A DNA stretch of 23,833 nt, taken from the IMG/VR virus record IMGVR_UViG_3300047323_000322, positions 1 through 23,833 of that record. One strand, 5' to 3'. Position 1 is the stretch's first letter; the number at the start of each line of letters is the position of its first letter. Positions 7,060 through 14,459 of this stretch are shown here, piece by piece. The notes beneath the pieces were generated by a model. The model did not search any database, was not told the DNA's origin, and saw only the letters and a list, made by a program, of their open reading frames with translations. The stretch is from a virus. A program made the position numbers and the translations under genes.

Positions 7060-7428
7060 ATGCTGGGTAAACTCCAAGGACAAGAGCAAGAAGACCTTTT
7101 CAATGATTTTGTGCGAGCTTTTGGGTTAGCAGGATTTCATAGTTTTGTTGATCGGCTGTGGAATCAACGCAATGCTATTTTCTGCATTAAAGTGTTTGCC
7201 CATTCCCACCAGTATAAGGATGATATTTTGCTGGTGCTGGCAAGTATTCGGAATAATAGATGGTTAAGATTGCACGTACGCGAACAAGCCCACACTTTTA
7301 TTTCAGCCGTCTCTGGTAGCAAAGAGGAAGTTGAGGCGCGACGCAGCTTAATTGCGATCACAGACCTTATATGCGAGTTCGCTCAAGATGATGAAACACT
7401 TGAGACATTAGAGATGTATTTAGAATAA
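7060..7428 (+). CDS. Accessory protein of unknown function (moron)
   Basis: 122-aa soluble protein, predicted mostly helical, with no motif I recognise. The DNA is clearly more AT-rich than the head genes on either side and the codons differ (many AAT, ATT, TTA-type codons). It has its own strong ribosome site (AAGGAAGGTG before ATG 7060) and is followed immediately by a rho-independent terminator. It interrupts the otherwise universal order MuF-like protein, scaffold, capsid. These are the hallmarks of a horizontally acquired cargo gene. A short Leu/Ile/Trp-rich middle and a strongly acidic C-terminus are the main visible traits. Confidence 0.75.
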   Translation: MLGKLQGQEQEDLFNDFVRAFGLAGFHSFVDRLWNQRNAIFCIKVFAHSHQYKDDILLVLASIRNNRWLRLHVREQAHTFISAVSGSKEEVEARRSLIAITDLICEFAQDDETLETLEMYLE

Positions 7429-7442
7429 ACGATTATGAATAT

Positions 7443-7466
7443 AACCCGCTTCGGCGGGTTTTTTTA
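7443..7466 (+). terminator. Rho-independent terminator of moron 7060-7428
   Basis: Perfect 7-bp stem AACCCGC / GCGGGTT with the stable ttcg tetraloop, followed by six Ts. It lies inside the head operon, so late transcripts must read through it (antitermination) to express the capsid. Confidence 0.9.
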
Positions 7467-7508
7467 TGCCTGCAAAACGGGCGAAATATACCCAAGGGGT
7501 GCATCAAC

Positions 7509-8237
7509 GTGGCAGAAGAAAACGAAATCGACCTAGAAAACCCGGCAATCAAGGCCGCTATCGCGACTGCCGTTGAAGCCTCTGTTACCGGGCTGAAAAC
7601 CAAGAATACAGAGCTGCTGGGAAAGCTGAAGGACACCTCCACCAAGCTAACCCAGTTCGAAACCCAGTTTGAAGGCATCGACATCGACGCCGTCAAAGGC
7701 TTGCTCAGTCGTGCCGGCCAGGACGAAGAAACCAAGCTGCTGACCGAGGGCAAGGTGGACGAGGTCTTCAACCGCCGCACCGAGCGCCTGCGCGGTGACT
7801 ACGACAAGCAGTTGAAGACCGTCACAGCGCGGGCCGAGAAGGCCGAGGCATTCGCCGCCAAGTTCCAGGGCAAAGTCCTGGGCGATTCGGTGCGCGGTGC
7901 AGCACTCAAAGCCGGCGCACTGCCGGAAGCAACCGACGACATCATCCTGCGCGCCAAAGGCGTGTTCTCGCTGAACGAAGAGGGTGAAGCGGTCGCCGTT
8001 GATGAATCCGGCCAGGTCATCCTCGGCAAAGACGGCAAGACCCCTCTGACCCCGCTCGAATGGGCGGAATCTCTGCGCGAAAGCGCACCTCATCTGTGGC
8101 CAAGGGCCTCAGGGACACAAGCCCCGGGCGGGGGTGGCGGCCAGGCTGCATTCAAGCGCTCCGAAATGACTGCCGAGCAAAAGCGCGACTACCAGCGCAA
8201 GCACGGCCAAACCGCATACCTGCAACTGCCCAAGTAA
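7509..8237 (+). CDS. Putative capsid scaffolding protein
   Basis: 242-aa acidic, highly helical protein encoded directly before the major capsid gene, the place of the scaffold in HK97-fold phages. It starts with GTG at 7509 after AAGGGG at 7493-7498. Residues about 10-120 are rich in Glu, Lys, Ala and Leu and suit a coiled coil; a Gly-rich linker (about 205-215) precedes a basic C-terminal tail (KRDYQRKHGQ), which in scaffolds typically binds the coat protein. No protease motif is seen, so prohead processing is not indicated. The assignment is by position and composition. Confidence 0.75.
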   Translation: MAEENEIDLENPAIKAAIATAVEASVTGLKTKNTELLGKLKDTSTKLTQFETQFEGIDIDAVKGLLSRAGQDEETKLLTEGKVDEVFNRRTERLRGDYDKQLKTVTARAEKAEAFAAKFQGKVLGDSVRGAALKAGALPEATDDIILRAKGVFSLNEEGEAVAVDESGQVILGKDGKTPLTPLEWAESLRESAPHLWPRASGTQAPGGGGGQAAFKRSEMTAEQKRDYQRKHGQTAYLQLPK

Positions 8238-8249
8238 GGGGATTCACCC

Positions 8250-9212
8250 ATGGCAACGACTGTTAACAGCGACCTGATCATCTACAACGATGAGGCGCAA
8301 ACCGCATACCTGGAGCGTGTCCAGGACAACCTCGATGTGTTCAACGCATCGTCCAATGGTGCGATCGTGCTCGACAACGAGCTGATCGAAGGCGACTTCC
8401 GCAAGCGCTCGTTCTACAAAATCGGCGGCTCGTTGGAGCATCGCGACGTCAACTCCACCGGCAAGGTGACCGCGAAGAAGATCGGCGCGGGCGAAGCCGT
8501 TGGCGTGAAAGCACCATGGAAGTACGGCCCGTACCAGACCACCGAAGAAGCTTTCAAGCGCCGCGGCCGGCCGGTAGACGAGTTCTCCCAGATCATCGGC
8601 GCCGACGTTGCTGACGCCACTCTGGAGGGTTTCATCCAGTACGCCACTGCTGCGCTGCGCGCCTCCATCAGCTCCAACGCTGACATGGTGGTTTCGGCCA
8701 ATATCGAGACCGACGGCAAGAAGACGCTGACCCGCGGCATGCGCAAGTTCGGTGACAAGTTCGGCCGCATCGCGCTGTGGGTCATGCACTCCAGTGCTTA
8801 CTTCGACATCGTCGACGAGGCGATCGCGAACAAGGTCTACGAAGAGGCGGGCGTTGTCATCTACGGCGGCCTGCCAGGCACGCTCGGCAAGCCGGTGCTG
8901 GTCACTGACACCGCCCCGGCCGATGTGATTTTCGGCCTGCTGCCAAACGCTGTTGTGATCACAGAGTCGCAGGCGCCGGGCTTCCGTTCGTACGCGGTGA
9001 ACGACGAAGAGAACCTGGGTATCGGCTACCGCGCTGAAGGCACCGTCAACATCGATGTTCTCGGCTACAGCTGGAAGGAAACCGCTGGTGGTGCGAACCC
9101 TACGCTTGCCGCTGTGGGTTCGGCTGCGAATTGGGTCAAGCATTCCAACAGCAACAAAGTGACTGCTGGCGTGCTGATCACTCTGACTACTACGCCACCA
9201 GCCGGCGGCTGA
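8250..9212 (+). CDS. Major capsid protein (HK97 fold expected)
   Basis: 320-aa protein with a strong ribosome site (AAGGGG before ATG 8250), as expected for the most abundant virion protein. It has an N-terminal helical arm, a conserved-looking middle (VDEFSQIIGADVADATLEGF, then an Ala-rich helix), and a C-terminal half with a WVMHSSAYFDI segment and alternating beta strands typical of coat proteins. Location between scaffold and connector genes supports the call. A GNRA hairpin follows the stop. Confidence 0.9.
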   Translation: MATTVNSDLIIYNDEAQTAYLERVQDNLDVFNASSNGAIVLDNELIEGDFRKRSFYKIGGSLEHRDVNSTGKVTAKKIGAGEAVGVKAPWKYGPYQTTEEAFKRRGRPVDEFSQIIGADVADATLEGFIQYATAALRASISSNADMVVSANIETDGKKTLTRGMRKFGDKFGRIALWVMHSSAYFDIVDEAIANKVYEEAGVVIYGGLPGTLGKPVLVTDTAPADVIFGLLPNAVVITESQAPGFRSYAVNDEENLGIGYRAEGTVNIDVLGYSWKETAGGANPTLAAVGSAANWVKHSNSNKVTAGVLITLTTTPPAGG

Positions 9213-9225
9213 TACTGGCCCTGAC

Positions 9226-9245
9226 AGCGGCCAGCGATGGCCGCT
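9226..9245 (+). promoter_or_regulatory. Strong GNRA-tetraloop hairpin after capsid gene
   Basis: Perfect 8-bp stem AGCGGCCA / TGGCCGCT closing a GCGA (GNRA) loop, located 14 nt after the capsid stop. There is no adjacent T-run, so it is more likely an RNA-stability or partial attenuation element than a full terminator. It covers an upstream ATG (9237) of the next frame, favouring use of ATG 9258. Confidence 0.55.
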
Positions 9246-9257
9246 ACGGAGACTTTT

Positions 9258-9848
9258 ATGGAACTGGTTTACTCCACTCAGAACTCGGACTTCGATCCGG
9301 AAAAGCGTTACCGCAATCCAGCGCACTTTGATCGGCCTGAAGCGGGTGTGACCCATGCGTTCGTGATTGGCGACTGGCCCAAGGTGGTCGATGCTTATGA
9401 GGCGTTGGGCGTCGAAGTTTCGGTGACGGAGCCTTTGATTAGCCAAACGGTTGACTCGGACGGTTCCGACGCCATTGCCAGACTGGAGCAGGACAACGAC
9501 ACCCTCCGCGCTGAGCGTGACGGCATCCTTCGACTGATCGAAGCCGCCGAGGGGCAATCGCAGCTGGAACATCCGGGCGCGGGCGAACTGTCGATCCGCC
9601 TGTTCGGTGCGCTGAAAGCCATTCATGAGGGTTTCGAAACCCTCACGGGCGAACGTGACAACTTGGCGGGTGAGGTTGAATCGCTCCGCGCTGAAGTTGC
9701 ACGCCTCAAGGCAGCAGCGGAACCGGTCGACAATGCCGAGAAGATCGCTGGTCTCAAAGCGAAGCTCGACGCCGCCAATGTGCCGTATCGGGCGAACGCT
9801 TCGGTAGAATCGCTTGAAAAGGCAGTTGCTGATCTGCAGCAGGCGTAA
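9258..9848 (+). CDS. Coiled-coil structural protein with HeH/LEM-like C-terminus
   Basis: 196-aa protein starting at ATG 9258, 6 nt after GGAG at 9248-9251. A start 21 nt upstream is buried in the hairpin. After a roughly 60-residue globular N-terminal part, about residues 65-150 form a likely coiled coil (long runs of Glu, Leu, Arg, Ala with heptad spacing). The last about 35 residues (LKAKLDAANVPYRANASVESLEKAV) resemble the short helix-extended-helix (HeH/LEM-like) motif found at the ends of phage head proteins. It could be a head-decoration or connector-associated protein; position between capsid and connector genes fits, but function is unproven. Confidence 0.7.
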   Translation: MELVYSTQNSDFDPEKRYRNPAHFDRPEAGVTHAFVIGDWPKVVDAYEALGVEVSVTEPLISQTVDSDGSDAIARLEQDNDTLRAERDGILRLIEAAEGQSQLEHPGAGELSIRLFGALKAIHEGFETLTGERDNLAGEVESLRAEVARLKAAAEPVDNAEKIAGLKAKLDAANVPYRANASVESLEKAVADLQQA

Positions 9849-9853
9849 TAATC

Positions 9854-9878
9854 CGGGTGCCCGTCAACGCGGCGCCCG
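9854..9878 (+). other. Stem-loop between structural genes
   Basis: 8-pair stem CGGGTGCC / GGCGCCCG (one T-G) with a 9-nt loop, in the 57-nt gap before the connector gene. No T-run follows, so it may shape mRNA processing rather than end transcription. Confidence 0.4.
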
Positions 9879-9905
9879 ATCCAGAACACAACAGCGAGCT
9901 GATTC

Positions 9906-10409
9906 ATGACTCTCATCATCGAGGACGGTACCTGCAAGCCTGACGCCGAGAGCTACGCATCCGCCGAAGACTTGGCCATGTACGCCGTGAAGTTTGGCGT
10001 GACTATCCCGGCAGAGGTGCCAGCACAGGAAGCGCTGCTGCGTCGAGCCGCGCTGGCAATGGATGGCATGACATGGAAAGGGCGAAAGTCCAACAGTGAG
10101 CAGGCGCTGTCATGGCCGCGCCGAGGCGTCGAGCTGGATTACGAGATCAAGCCCGACAACTACCTGCCTGCGCGGATCCAGTACGGGCAAATGGCGCTGG
10201 CTGCTGAGATCCACAATGATGACGTCGACCCTATCGAGAAGCGCAAGGGGGCTGTGACGCTAGAACGCGTCGAGGGCGCGGTAACTCGCGAGTACGCGAC
10301 AATCTCCAACACCAGCAATCGGCTACTGCCGGCGGCGCCTGATCGGCCGAGCGCTACGCAGTTTGCTGACTACCTACAGAAGCGCGGGTTGTTTGCTGTA
10401 AGAGCCTGA
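9906..10409 (+). CDS. Head-tail connector (family often named DnaT-like)
   Basis: 167-aa protein. The opening (LIIEDGT...DAESYAS), the two helices after it, and the WKGR...QALSWPRRGV stretch (about 57-75) are the pattern of proteins commonly labelled 'DnaT-like ssDNA-binding'. In phages these sit after the capsid gene and act as the first head-completion adaptor (HK97 gp6/SPP1 gp15 position). I therefore read it as a connector rather than a replication protein. No strong ribosome site precedes ATG 9906. Confidence 0.8.
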   Translation: MTLIIEDGTCKPDAESYASAEDLAMYAVKFGVTIPAEVPAQEALLRRAALAMDGMTWKGRKSNSEQALSWPRRGVELDYEIKPDNYLPARIQYGQMALAAEIHNDDVDPIEKRKGAVTLERVEGAVTREYATISNTSNRLLPAAPDRPSATQFADYLQKRGLFAVRA

Positions 10410-10447
10410 TGGTAGCGTTGTGCCTCTGTATGCAGAGGAGCAAGAAA

Positions 10448-10639
10448 ATGACGAAATTAGAAGCTTGGACTCGATTTGCTGAAAGTGCATTGATCGGAGT
10501 TATAACTGCCAAAGGAAACTCAATTCCACATGACAATCCAACAAAAACAGCGGCGAGTTACGCGGATAGCATGTTGAAAGAGTGGGAGAAAAAAAAGCAA
10601 CAACTCGAAGATGAGCGACTCGCCGCTTACAGCGAATAA
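10448..10639 (+). CDS. Small accessory protein of unknown function (moron)
   Basis: 63-aa protein starting at ATG 10448 with AGGAG at 10436-10440. A longer in-frame start at 10409 (touching the connector stop) has no ribosome site. It has an N-terminal aromatic/hydrophobic helix and a highly charged C-terminal helix (EWEKKKQQLEDER). The gene is more AT-rich than its neighbours and is followed at once by its own terminator, while sitting between two head-completion genes. No family recognised. Confidence 0.65.
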   Translation: MTKLEAWTRFAESALIGVITAKGNSIPHDNPTKTAASYADSMLKEWEKKKQQLEDERLAAYSE

Positions 10640-10643
10640 TTTT

Positions 10644-10668
10644 AGCCCAGCCATCGCGCTGGGCTTTT
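10644..10668 (+). terminator. Rho-independent terminator of moron 10448-10639
   Basis: Perfect 8-bp stem AGCCCAGC / GCTGGGCT with a 6-nt loop and a short T-run. It lies 4 nt after the moron stop and just before the next head gene. Confidence 0.8.
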
Positions 10669-10684
10669 CACATCTGGAGCCACC

Positions 10685-11053
10685 ATGGCCTTCTATGACG
10701 AAATGGCCATGATGGCTCTGGAGATGATCACAGAGTTCGGCCAGCCCGTGACCATCAGCAAGACGGAGCCGGGCGAGTACGATCCTGAAACAGGTGGGGA
10801 TTCACCGGGCGCCACCATCGAGCAGACCGCCCAAGGCATCCTGCTCGACTTCACCGGTCAGGAATTCCAGAACAACAGCCTCATCAAGCAGGGCGACAAG
10901 AAACTGAAGATCGCCGCTCAGCGGCTGGAGTGGGTGCCGGACCTGCTGAACAAAGTGATCATTCAGGGGCGCACCTGGTCAATCGTGCCGCCTTTGAAAG
11001 AAGTGAATCCCGCCGGGACGGCGGTTCTTTATGAGCTGCAGGTGCGGTCATGA
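10685..11053 (+). CDS. Putative head closure/head-tail joining protein
   Basis: 122-aa, beta-rich protein with a GGAG ribosome site before ATG 10685. The order connector, this gene, gp10-like, tail terminator is that of the head-completion block of HK97- and SPP1-like phages, in which the second small protein plugs the head. The pattern of a short N-terminal helix, an early 'VTISKTEPGEYDPETGG' turn, then strands ending in a 'V..GRTWSIVPPLKEVNPAGTAVLYELQVR' segment fits the family of phage minor head/stopper proteins. No catalytic motif is expected. It overlaps the next gene by ATGA. Confidence 0.7.
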   Translation: MAFYDEMAMMALEMITEFGQPVTISKTEPGEYDPETGGDSPGATIEQTAQGILLDFTGQEFQNNSLIKQGDKKLKIAAQRLEWVPDLLNKVIIQGRTWSIVPPLKEVNPAGTAVLYELQVRS

Positions 11054-11703
11054 GCAAGTACTCAGGCCTCAACGGCAGTTTCGCCGAAAACATCCGACAG
11101 TTTGCCGAGCAGGCCCAAGCGGGGCTCGACGCCACCTTCCGCGAAATCGTGATCGAGATCGGCAGCAGCGTTATTCGGATGTCGCCGGTGGGTAACCCCG
11201 AAATCTGGGCCGCGAACGTGGCGCATCGTGCAACCAACAGCCGCGCCGCCGACGACTACGATTTCAAAGTCGCCGTGCGCAACACCCTCATCAATCTTGA
11301 TGAGAACAATTTCACCAAGGCCGGGAAGCTCAAGCGCGGCATGAAGTACGCCAAGCCGCTGACAAAGACCGAGCGAGACCAGAACTTCAACGTGAATGGA
11401 CTGGTTGCCGGCAAGGATTACGTCGGCGGCCGATTCCGCGGTAACTGGCAATTCTCGATTGGGGCGCCGGCTGAAGGTGAGCTTGATCAGGTCGATCCGG
11501 CCGGCGGCGTCACGCTGGCGAAGCTCAGGCTTCAGGTCGAGCAACTGACGATAGGGCAAACGGCGTACATCGTGAACAACCTGCCATATGCGGTGCCGAT
11601 CGAGTACGGCCATTCTAAGCAGGCACCGGGCGGCATGGTGCGCATAACGCTCGCGCGGTTCCAGCAGATCGTCGACGAAGCCATCAGGAACAACCAGGTA
11701 TGA
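11050..11703 (+). CDS. HK97 gp10-like tail completion protein
   Basis: 217-aa protein coupled to its upstream neighbour by an ATGA overlap. The segments 'SPVGNPEIW', 'VGGRFRGNWQFSIG', 'NNLPYAVPIEYGHSKQAPGGMVRITLARFQ' are the signature of HK97-gp10-like proteins: a promised product of membrane-free, mixed alpha/beta fold that joins the neck to the tail. It is somewhat longer than the usual about 110-170 aa, with an internal region (about 60-125) rich in Asn, Lys and Asp that looks like an insertion. Position before the tail terminator supports the call. Confidence 0.85.
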   Translation: MSKYSGLNGSFAENIRQFAEQAQAGLDATFREIVIEIGSSVIRMSPVGNPEIWAANVAHRATNSRAADDYDFKVAVRNTLINLDENNFTKAGKLKRGMKYAKPLTKTERDQNFNVNGLVAGKDYVGGRFRGNWQFSIGAPAEGELDQVDPAGGVTLAKLRLQVEQLTIGQTAYIVNNLPYAVPIEYGHSKQAPGGMVRITLARFQQIVDEAIRNNQV

Positions 11704-12113
11704 GCCACAACATCATCCCTTCGATCTACGAGGCCAGGCTGATCGCCTGGGCGAGGGCTTTGCCGACACCGCTTAAGGTTGTCGTCGAGAACGAGGCCTA
11801 TGAACCCGGAACTGGCATCACCTACCTGCGAGCTTTCACTCTGCCGGGCGATACCGCGAGCAACACGCTTGCAGGCGATCACAAGCTGTTCACCGGTGTG
11901 TTTCAGGTCAATATCGTGACGCCGGCGGGCAAGTATCGCGGCGCGGCCGGTGCGCTGGCCGACCAGATAGCAGCGCTGTTTCCGTTGTACGAGCGAATAA
12001 CGAAGAATTCGTTGACCGTGGTGACCATGACGCCGGTCGATCAGGGGCCAGGTATTCCAGGCGACACGACCTTCACCGTACCGGTTTCGTTCATGTATAG
12101 AGCTGATATGTAG
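11700..12113 (+). CDS. Tail terminator protein (DUF4128, lambda U-like role)
   Basis: 137-aa protein, ATGA-coupled to the gp10-like gene. It would cap the finished tail tube and present it to the head. Length is close to lambda gpU (131 aa). The features that resemble DUF4128 are the 'A.ALPTPLKVVVENEAYEPGTG..YLRAFTLPGD' opening, the 'LFTGVFQVNIVTPAGKYRGAAGALADQIAALFP' core and the beta C-terminus. Normally the major tail gene follows directly; here an accessory gene intervenes. Confidence 0.82.
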   Translation: MSHNIIPSIYEARLIAWARALPTPLKVVVENEAYEPGTGITYLRAFTLPGDTASNTLAGDHKLFTGVFQVNIVTPAGKYRGAAGALADQIAALFPLYERITKNSLTVVTMTPVDQGPGIPGDTTFTVPVSFMYRADM

Positions 12114-12177
12114 TAAAGGGTAGGTATAGCCATCTGAGATCTTCGCTCATAAAATCATATTTTTTAGGAGCAACTAG

Positions 12178-12993
12178 ATGGCTTTTGGACGATGTAAGCT
12201 CACGCACGCAGATGGCACATTCGTTGATTCGCACATCATCCCTCAGGCATTTACGAGCCCGGAAGGCGGAAATTTTTTTATCGAAGGTGGCCCGGGCCGG
12301 CGCTTGACGAGACGACCAAGCAGTTGGTACGACAATCGACTCGTTGTGAGGAAGGGAGAGAATATTCTTGCTGATCTCGACTCTTTTGCTGCTACAGAGC
12401 TGAGAAATAATTTTATGGTTTGGAGTGGATGGGGGGAGAGTGAAAATCTACCGGATCCAGACGCAGAGCTTTTTGACGGCTATGGCATTCGAGCAATTAT
12501 GGGCCTAGACCACCGCAGGCTTCGTCTTTTTTTCTTAAGCCTGCTCTGGCGTGCAGCAGCATCCTCACGATCCGAGTTCAATGGTGTTTCTCTTCCTGAT
12601 CAGGATTTAGAGAAGTTACGCTTGATGCTGGTAACCGGAGAAAGTCAGCCACTGGACTTCATTCCTATTTTTCTGATGCAGCACTCGACTATCGGTCCTC
12701 GCCATAATCTGGCCCCTTTGATTGGTCGAGAAATTGGAGAAGGAGATGAGGTGCCCGACATCATTTCCAATAGCTTTCGATTCTATTTTGATGGGCTCAT
12801 TGTTTATTTTTGCAATCAAATATCAGATGAGACATATAAAAAGGCACGTGATTTTTTTGTAGGTGAGACCGAAAAAATTTTGGTGTCTTGTGTTCCATTT
12901 ACTAACTCTTGGCAGGAAAACAATCTCAAACAGCACGTCATCGGAGCGCAGCGCGACTGGCCTGCAGCCTATTCCAAAATGGTGAAATCGTGA
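12178..12993 (+). CDS. Accessory protein of unknown function (moron) with SHIIP motif
   Basis: 271-aa protein between tail terminator and major tail genes. The DNA is distinctly more AT-rich than its neighbours. It has a good AGGAG site before ATG 12178 and a strong terminator after the stop. The N-terminus reads CKLT...GTFVDSHIIPQAFT, recalling the 'C..C...K.HIIP' opening of some HNH-type nucleases but with only one cysteine, so nuclease activity is not shown. Conserved-looking patches follow: SWYDNRLV, FMVWSGWG, YGIRAIMG, and a hydrophobic segment about 114-124. It resembles uncharacterised cargo proteins I believe occur in several phages. A TAAAAT at about 12150 could be a -10, without a convincing -35. 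Confidence 0.75.
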   Translation: MAFGRCKLTHADGTFVDSHIIPQAFTSPEGGNFFIEGGPGRRLTRRPSSWYDNRLVVRKGENILADLDSFAATELRNNFMVWSGWGESENLPDPDAELFDGYGIRAIMGLDHRRLRLFFLSLLWRAAASSRSEFNGVSLPDQDLEKLRLMLVTGESQPLDFIPIFLMQHSTIGPRHNLAPLIGREIGEGDEVPDIISNSFRFYFDGLIVYFCNQISDETYKKARDFFVGETEKILVSCVPFTNSWQENNLKQHVIGAQRDWPAAYSKMVKS

Positions 12994-13045
12994 TGAGCTG
13001 ACTCTGTTGATCTGTTAGCAAATTTGCCAGTTTTTAGGCAGCCCC

Positions 13046-13070
13046 AAAACCCGCCATTGAGCGGGTTTTG
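13046..13070 (+). terminator. Rho-independent terminator of moron 12178-12993
   Basis: Perfect 9-bp stem AAAACCCGC / GCGGGTTTT with a 6-nt loop; the 3' arm supplies the T-run. It separates the accessory gene from the major tail gene. Confidence 0.88.
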
Positions 13071-13095
13071 TCATTTCTGAAGAGAGGAAAACCCC

Positions 13096-13752
13096 ATGGC
13101 CGGCATTCAAATGCCCAACGGCGCAACGTTCGAAATTGCTTCCGCCTATGGCGCTGCAATCCCATTCACCGCCTTGACCAATGCCAACCCGGCTGTGGCG
13201 ACCGCAGCAGCACACGGACTGGCCGAGGGCGACATCATTGCTCTCAGCTCTGGCTGGACCCGTCTGGACGGCCGCGCCGTGCAAGTCGGCGAGATTGCCA
13301 GCGGCACCTTTGCGCTCGATGGCGTGAACACCACGAACATTCAGCAGTATCCGGCCGGCTCGGGCGTCGGTGCCGCCCGCGAGGTGACGACCTTCACCGA
13401 GATATCGAAAATCACCGAACTCGGGTCGAGCGGCGGCGACCAGCAGTTTCTGACGTTCGGCTTCCTGGCTGACGATGACGACCGCCAGATGCCGACCACC
13501 AAGAATCCGATCACGCTGACCATCACGGTCGCCGACGATCCGTCGCAGCCCTATGTCGATGTCTGCGAGGCCGCGGACGACGACAAACAGGCCCGCGTTC
13601 TGCGCCTGAACCTGCCCGGCGGCAGCCGCATCATCTACAACGGCTACGTCTCAATCACTTCGACCCCGACCATGTCGCGCAACAACCTGATGACCCGCGT
13701 TATCAGCATCGCGCTGACCGGCCGCCCAACTCGTTACAGCGCCTCGGCGTAA
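13096..13752 (+). CDS. Major tail (tube) protein
   Basis: 218-aa protein that would polymerise into the tail tube. It has a strong site (AGAGAGG) before ATG 13096. The sequence is beta-rich, opens with 'GATFEIASAYG' and contains an early 'ITALSSGWTRLDGRAVQVGEI'-type Ig/tube-like segment and a 'NGYVSITSTPTMSRNNLMTRVISIALTGRPTRY' end. That last stretch is typical of phage tail tube proteins (Phage_tail_3 type). Its place directly before the frameshifted tail chaperone and tape measure confirms the role. Confidence 0.88.
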   Translation: MAGIQMPNGATFEIASAYGAAIPFTALTNANPAVATAAAHGLAEGDIIALSSGWTRLDGRAVQVGEIASGTFALDGVNTTNIQQYPAGSGVGAAREVTTFTEISKITELGSSGGDQQFLTFGFLADDDDRQMPTTKNPITLTITVADDPSQPYVDVCEAADDDKQARVLRLNLPGGSRIIYNGYVSITSTPTMSRNNLMTRVISIALTGRPTRYSASA

Positions 13753-13761
13753 GGAAGGCAC

Positions 13762-14142
13762 ATGGCAAAGTTCACACTCGCCCGGAATCCAACCTTCAAG
13801 CACGTCGTCATGCTACCAACGGTGGGTGGTGATCCGGTCAGCGTTGAGTTCGAATTCAAATATCGCGATCGCACCGAACTGGCTGGCCTCTACGCGGAGT
13901 GGGGCGAGCGTCATAAGGCCCTCAAAGAACAAGCGGAAGAGGCCGGCATTGAGCAGTTCACGGCTTTGCTGATTGATCTGCAGGTCGAGCAGCTGAAGGC
14001 GATTGTCGCCGGCTGGGATATCGCTGAAGAGTTCACCGACGAGAACCTGCGCATCCTGGTCAAATCCATCGCCGCCACTCCGGGCGCGGTGCTGGCCGCT
14101 TATTCCGATGCCTTCAGCAATGCACGCCTGGGAAACTCCTAA
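13762..14142 (+). CDS. Tail assembly chaperone, short form (lambda gpG-like)
   Basis: 126-aa protein made when ribosomes stay in frame. It starts at ATG 13762 with AGGAAG upstream. It has an N-terminal beta part (FTLARNPTFKHVVMLP, VSVEFEFKYRDRTEL) and a helical rest ending with DAFSNARLGNS. The position between tube and tape measure and the slippery heptamer four codons from the end are diagnostic of a lambda G-type chaperone, which coats the tape measure during tail assembly. Confidence 0.9.
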   Translation: MAKFTLARNPTFKHVVMLPTVGGDPVSVEFEFKYRDRTELAGLYAEWGERHKALKEQAEEAGIEQFTALLIDLQVEQLKAIVAGWDIAEEFTDENLRILVKSIAATPGAVLAAYSDAFSNARLGNS

Positions 14143-14459
14143 GCGTCTCCCGCAAGCTGTACGAGCCGGGGCCGTCAGCCGAATCGCTGGCGGCCTTCGG
14201 CCTTTCTCTTCGTGACATACCCGATGAAATCTGTGAGGTCTGGCCTGATGTATGGCAAGCCTTTAAGGTCTTCGAGGCCATGGGCACCCAGTGGCGTACA
14301 GGCGCGTGCGGCGCTACCGGACTCGATTACACGTCAATTCGCCATGTCGCCGGCTTTCTCGGCCTTACCCGGTCGGAGGTCGCCGGCGTCTTTCCAGACA
14401 TCCGCGTCATGGAAGCCGAAGCCCTGCGGGTGATGGCGGAACAGAGGGACAGTAAATGA
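13762..14459 (+). CDS. Tail assembly chaperone, -1 frameshift fusion (lambda gpGT-like)
   Basis: Fusion of about 232 aa produced by a -1 shift on GGGAAAC at 14130-14136. After the shift the reading is CTC CTA AGC and continues without a stop to TGA 14457-14459, giving a downstream part of about 107 residues (SRKLYEPGPSAESLAAFGL..., then 'DYTSIRHVAGFLGL', 'EALRVMAEQRDSK'). That part resembles DUF1799, the usual T-side partner in such chaperone pairs. There is no good ribosome site or start for it alone, so the fusion is the natural product. The end overlaps the tape measure start (ATGA). Confidence 0.85.
14130..14136 (+). promoter_or_regulatory. Programmed -1 ribosomal frameshift site GGGAAAC
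   Basis: The heptamer lies exactly in the X XXY YYZ register of the zero frame: CTG GGA AAC, re-read as GGG AAA. The zero-frame stop follows one codon later (TAA 14140-14142). Lambda G-T uses the closely related GGGAAAG. Confidence 0.88.

Noticed and set aside
8244-9626. Long 460-aa reverse frame over the capsid gene
   Set aside because: It is antisense to the major capsid gene and the next gene, a common effect of high GC codon use; no ribosome site or protein signature.
14003-14433. Separate small rightward frames in the chaperone region
   Set aside because: The -1 frame reached through GGGAAAC gives a coherent chaperone extension; these other frames are low-complexity Ser/Pro/Arg translations.
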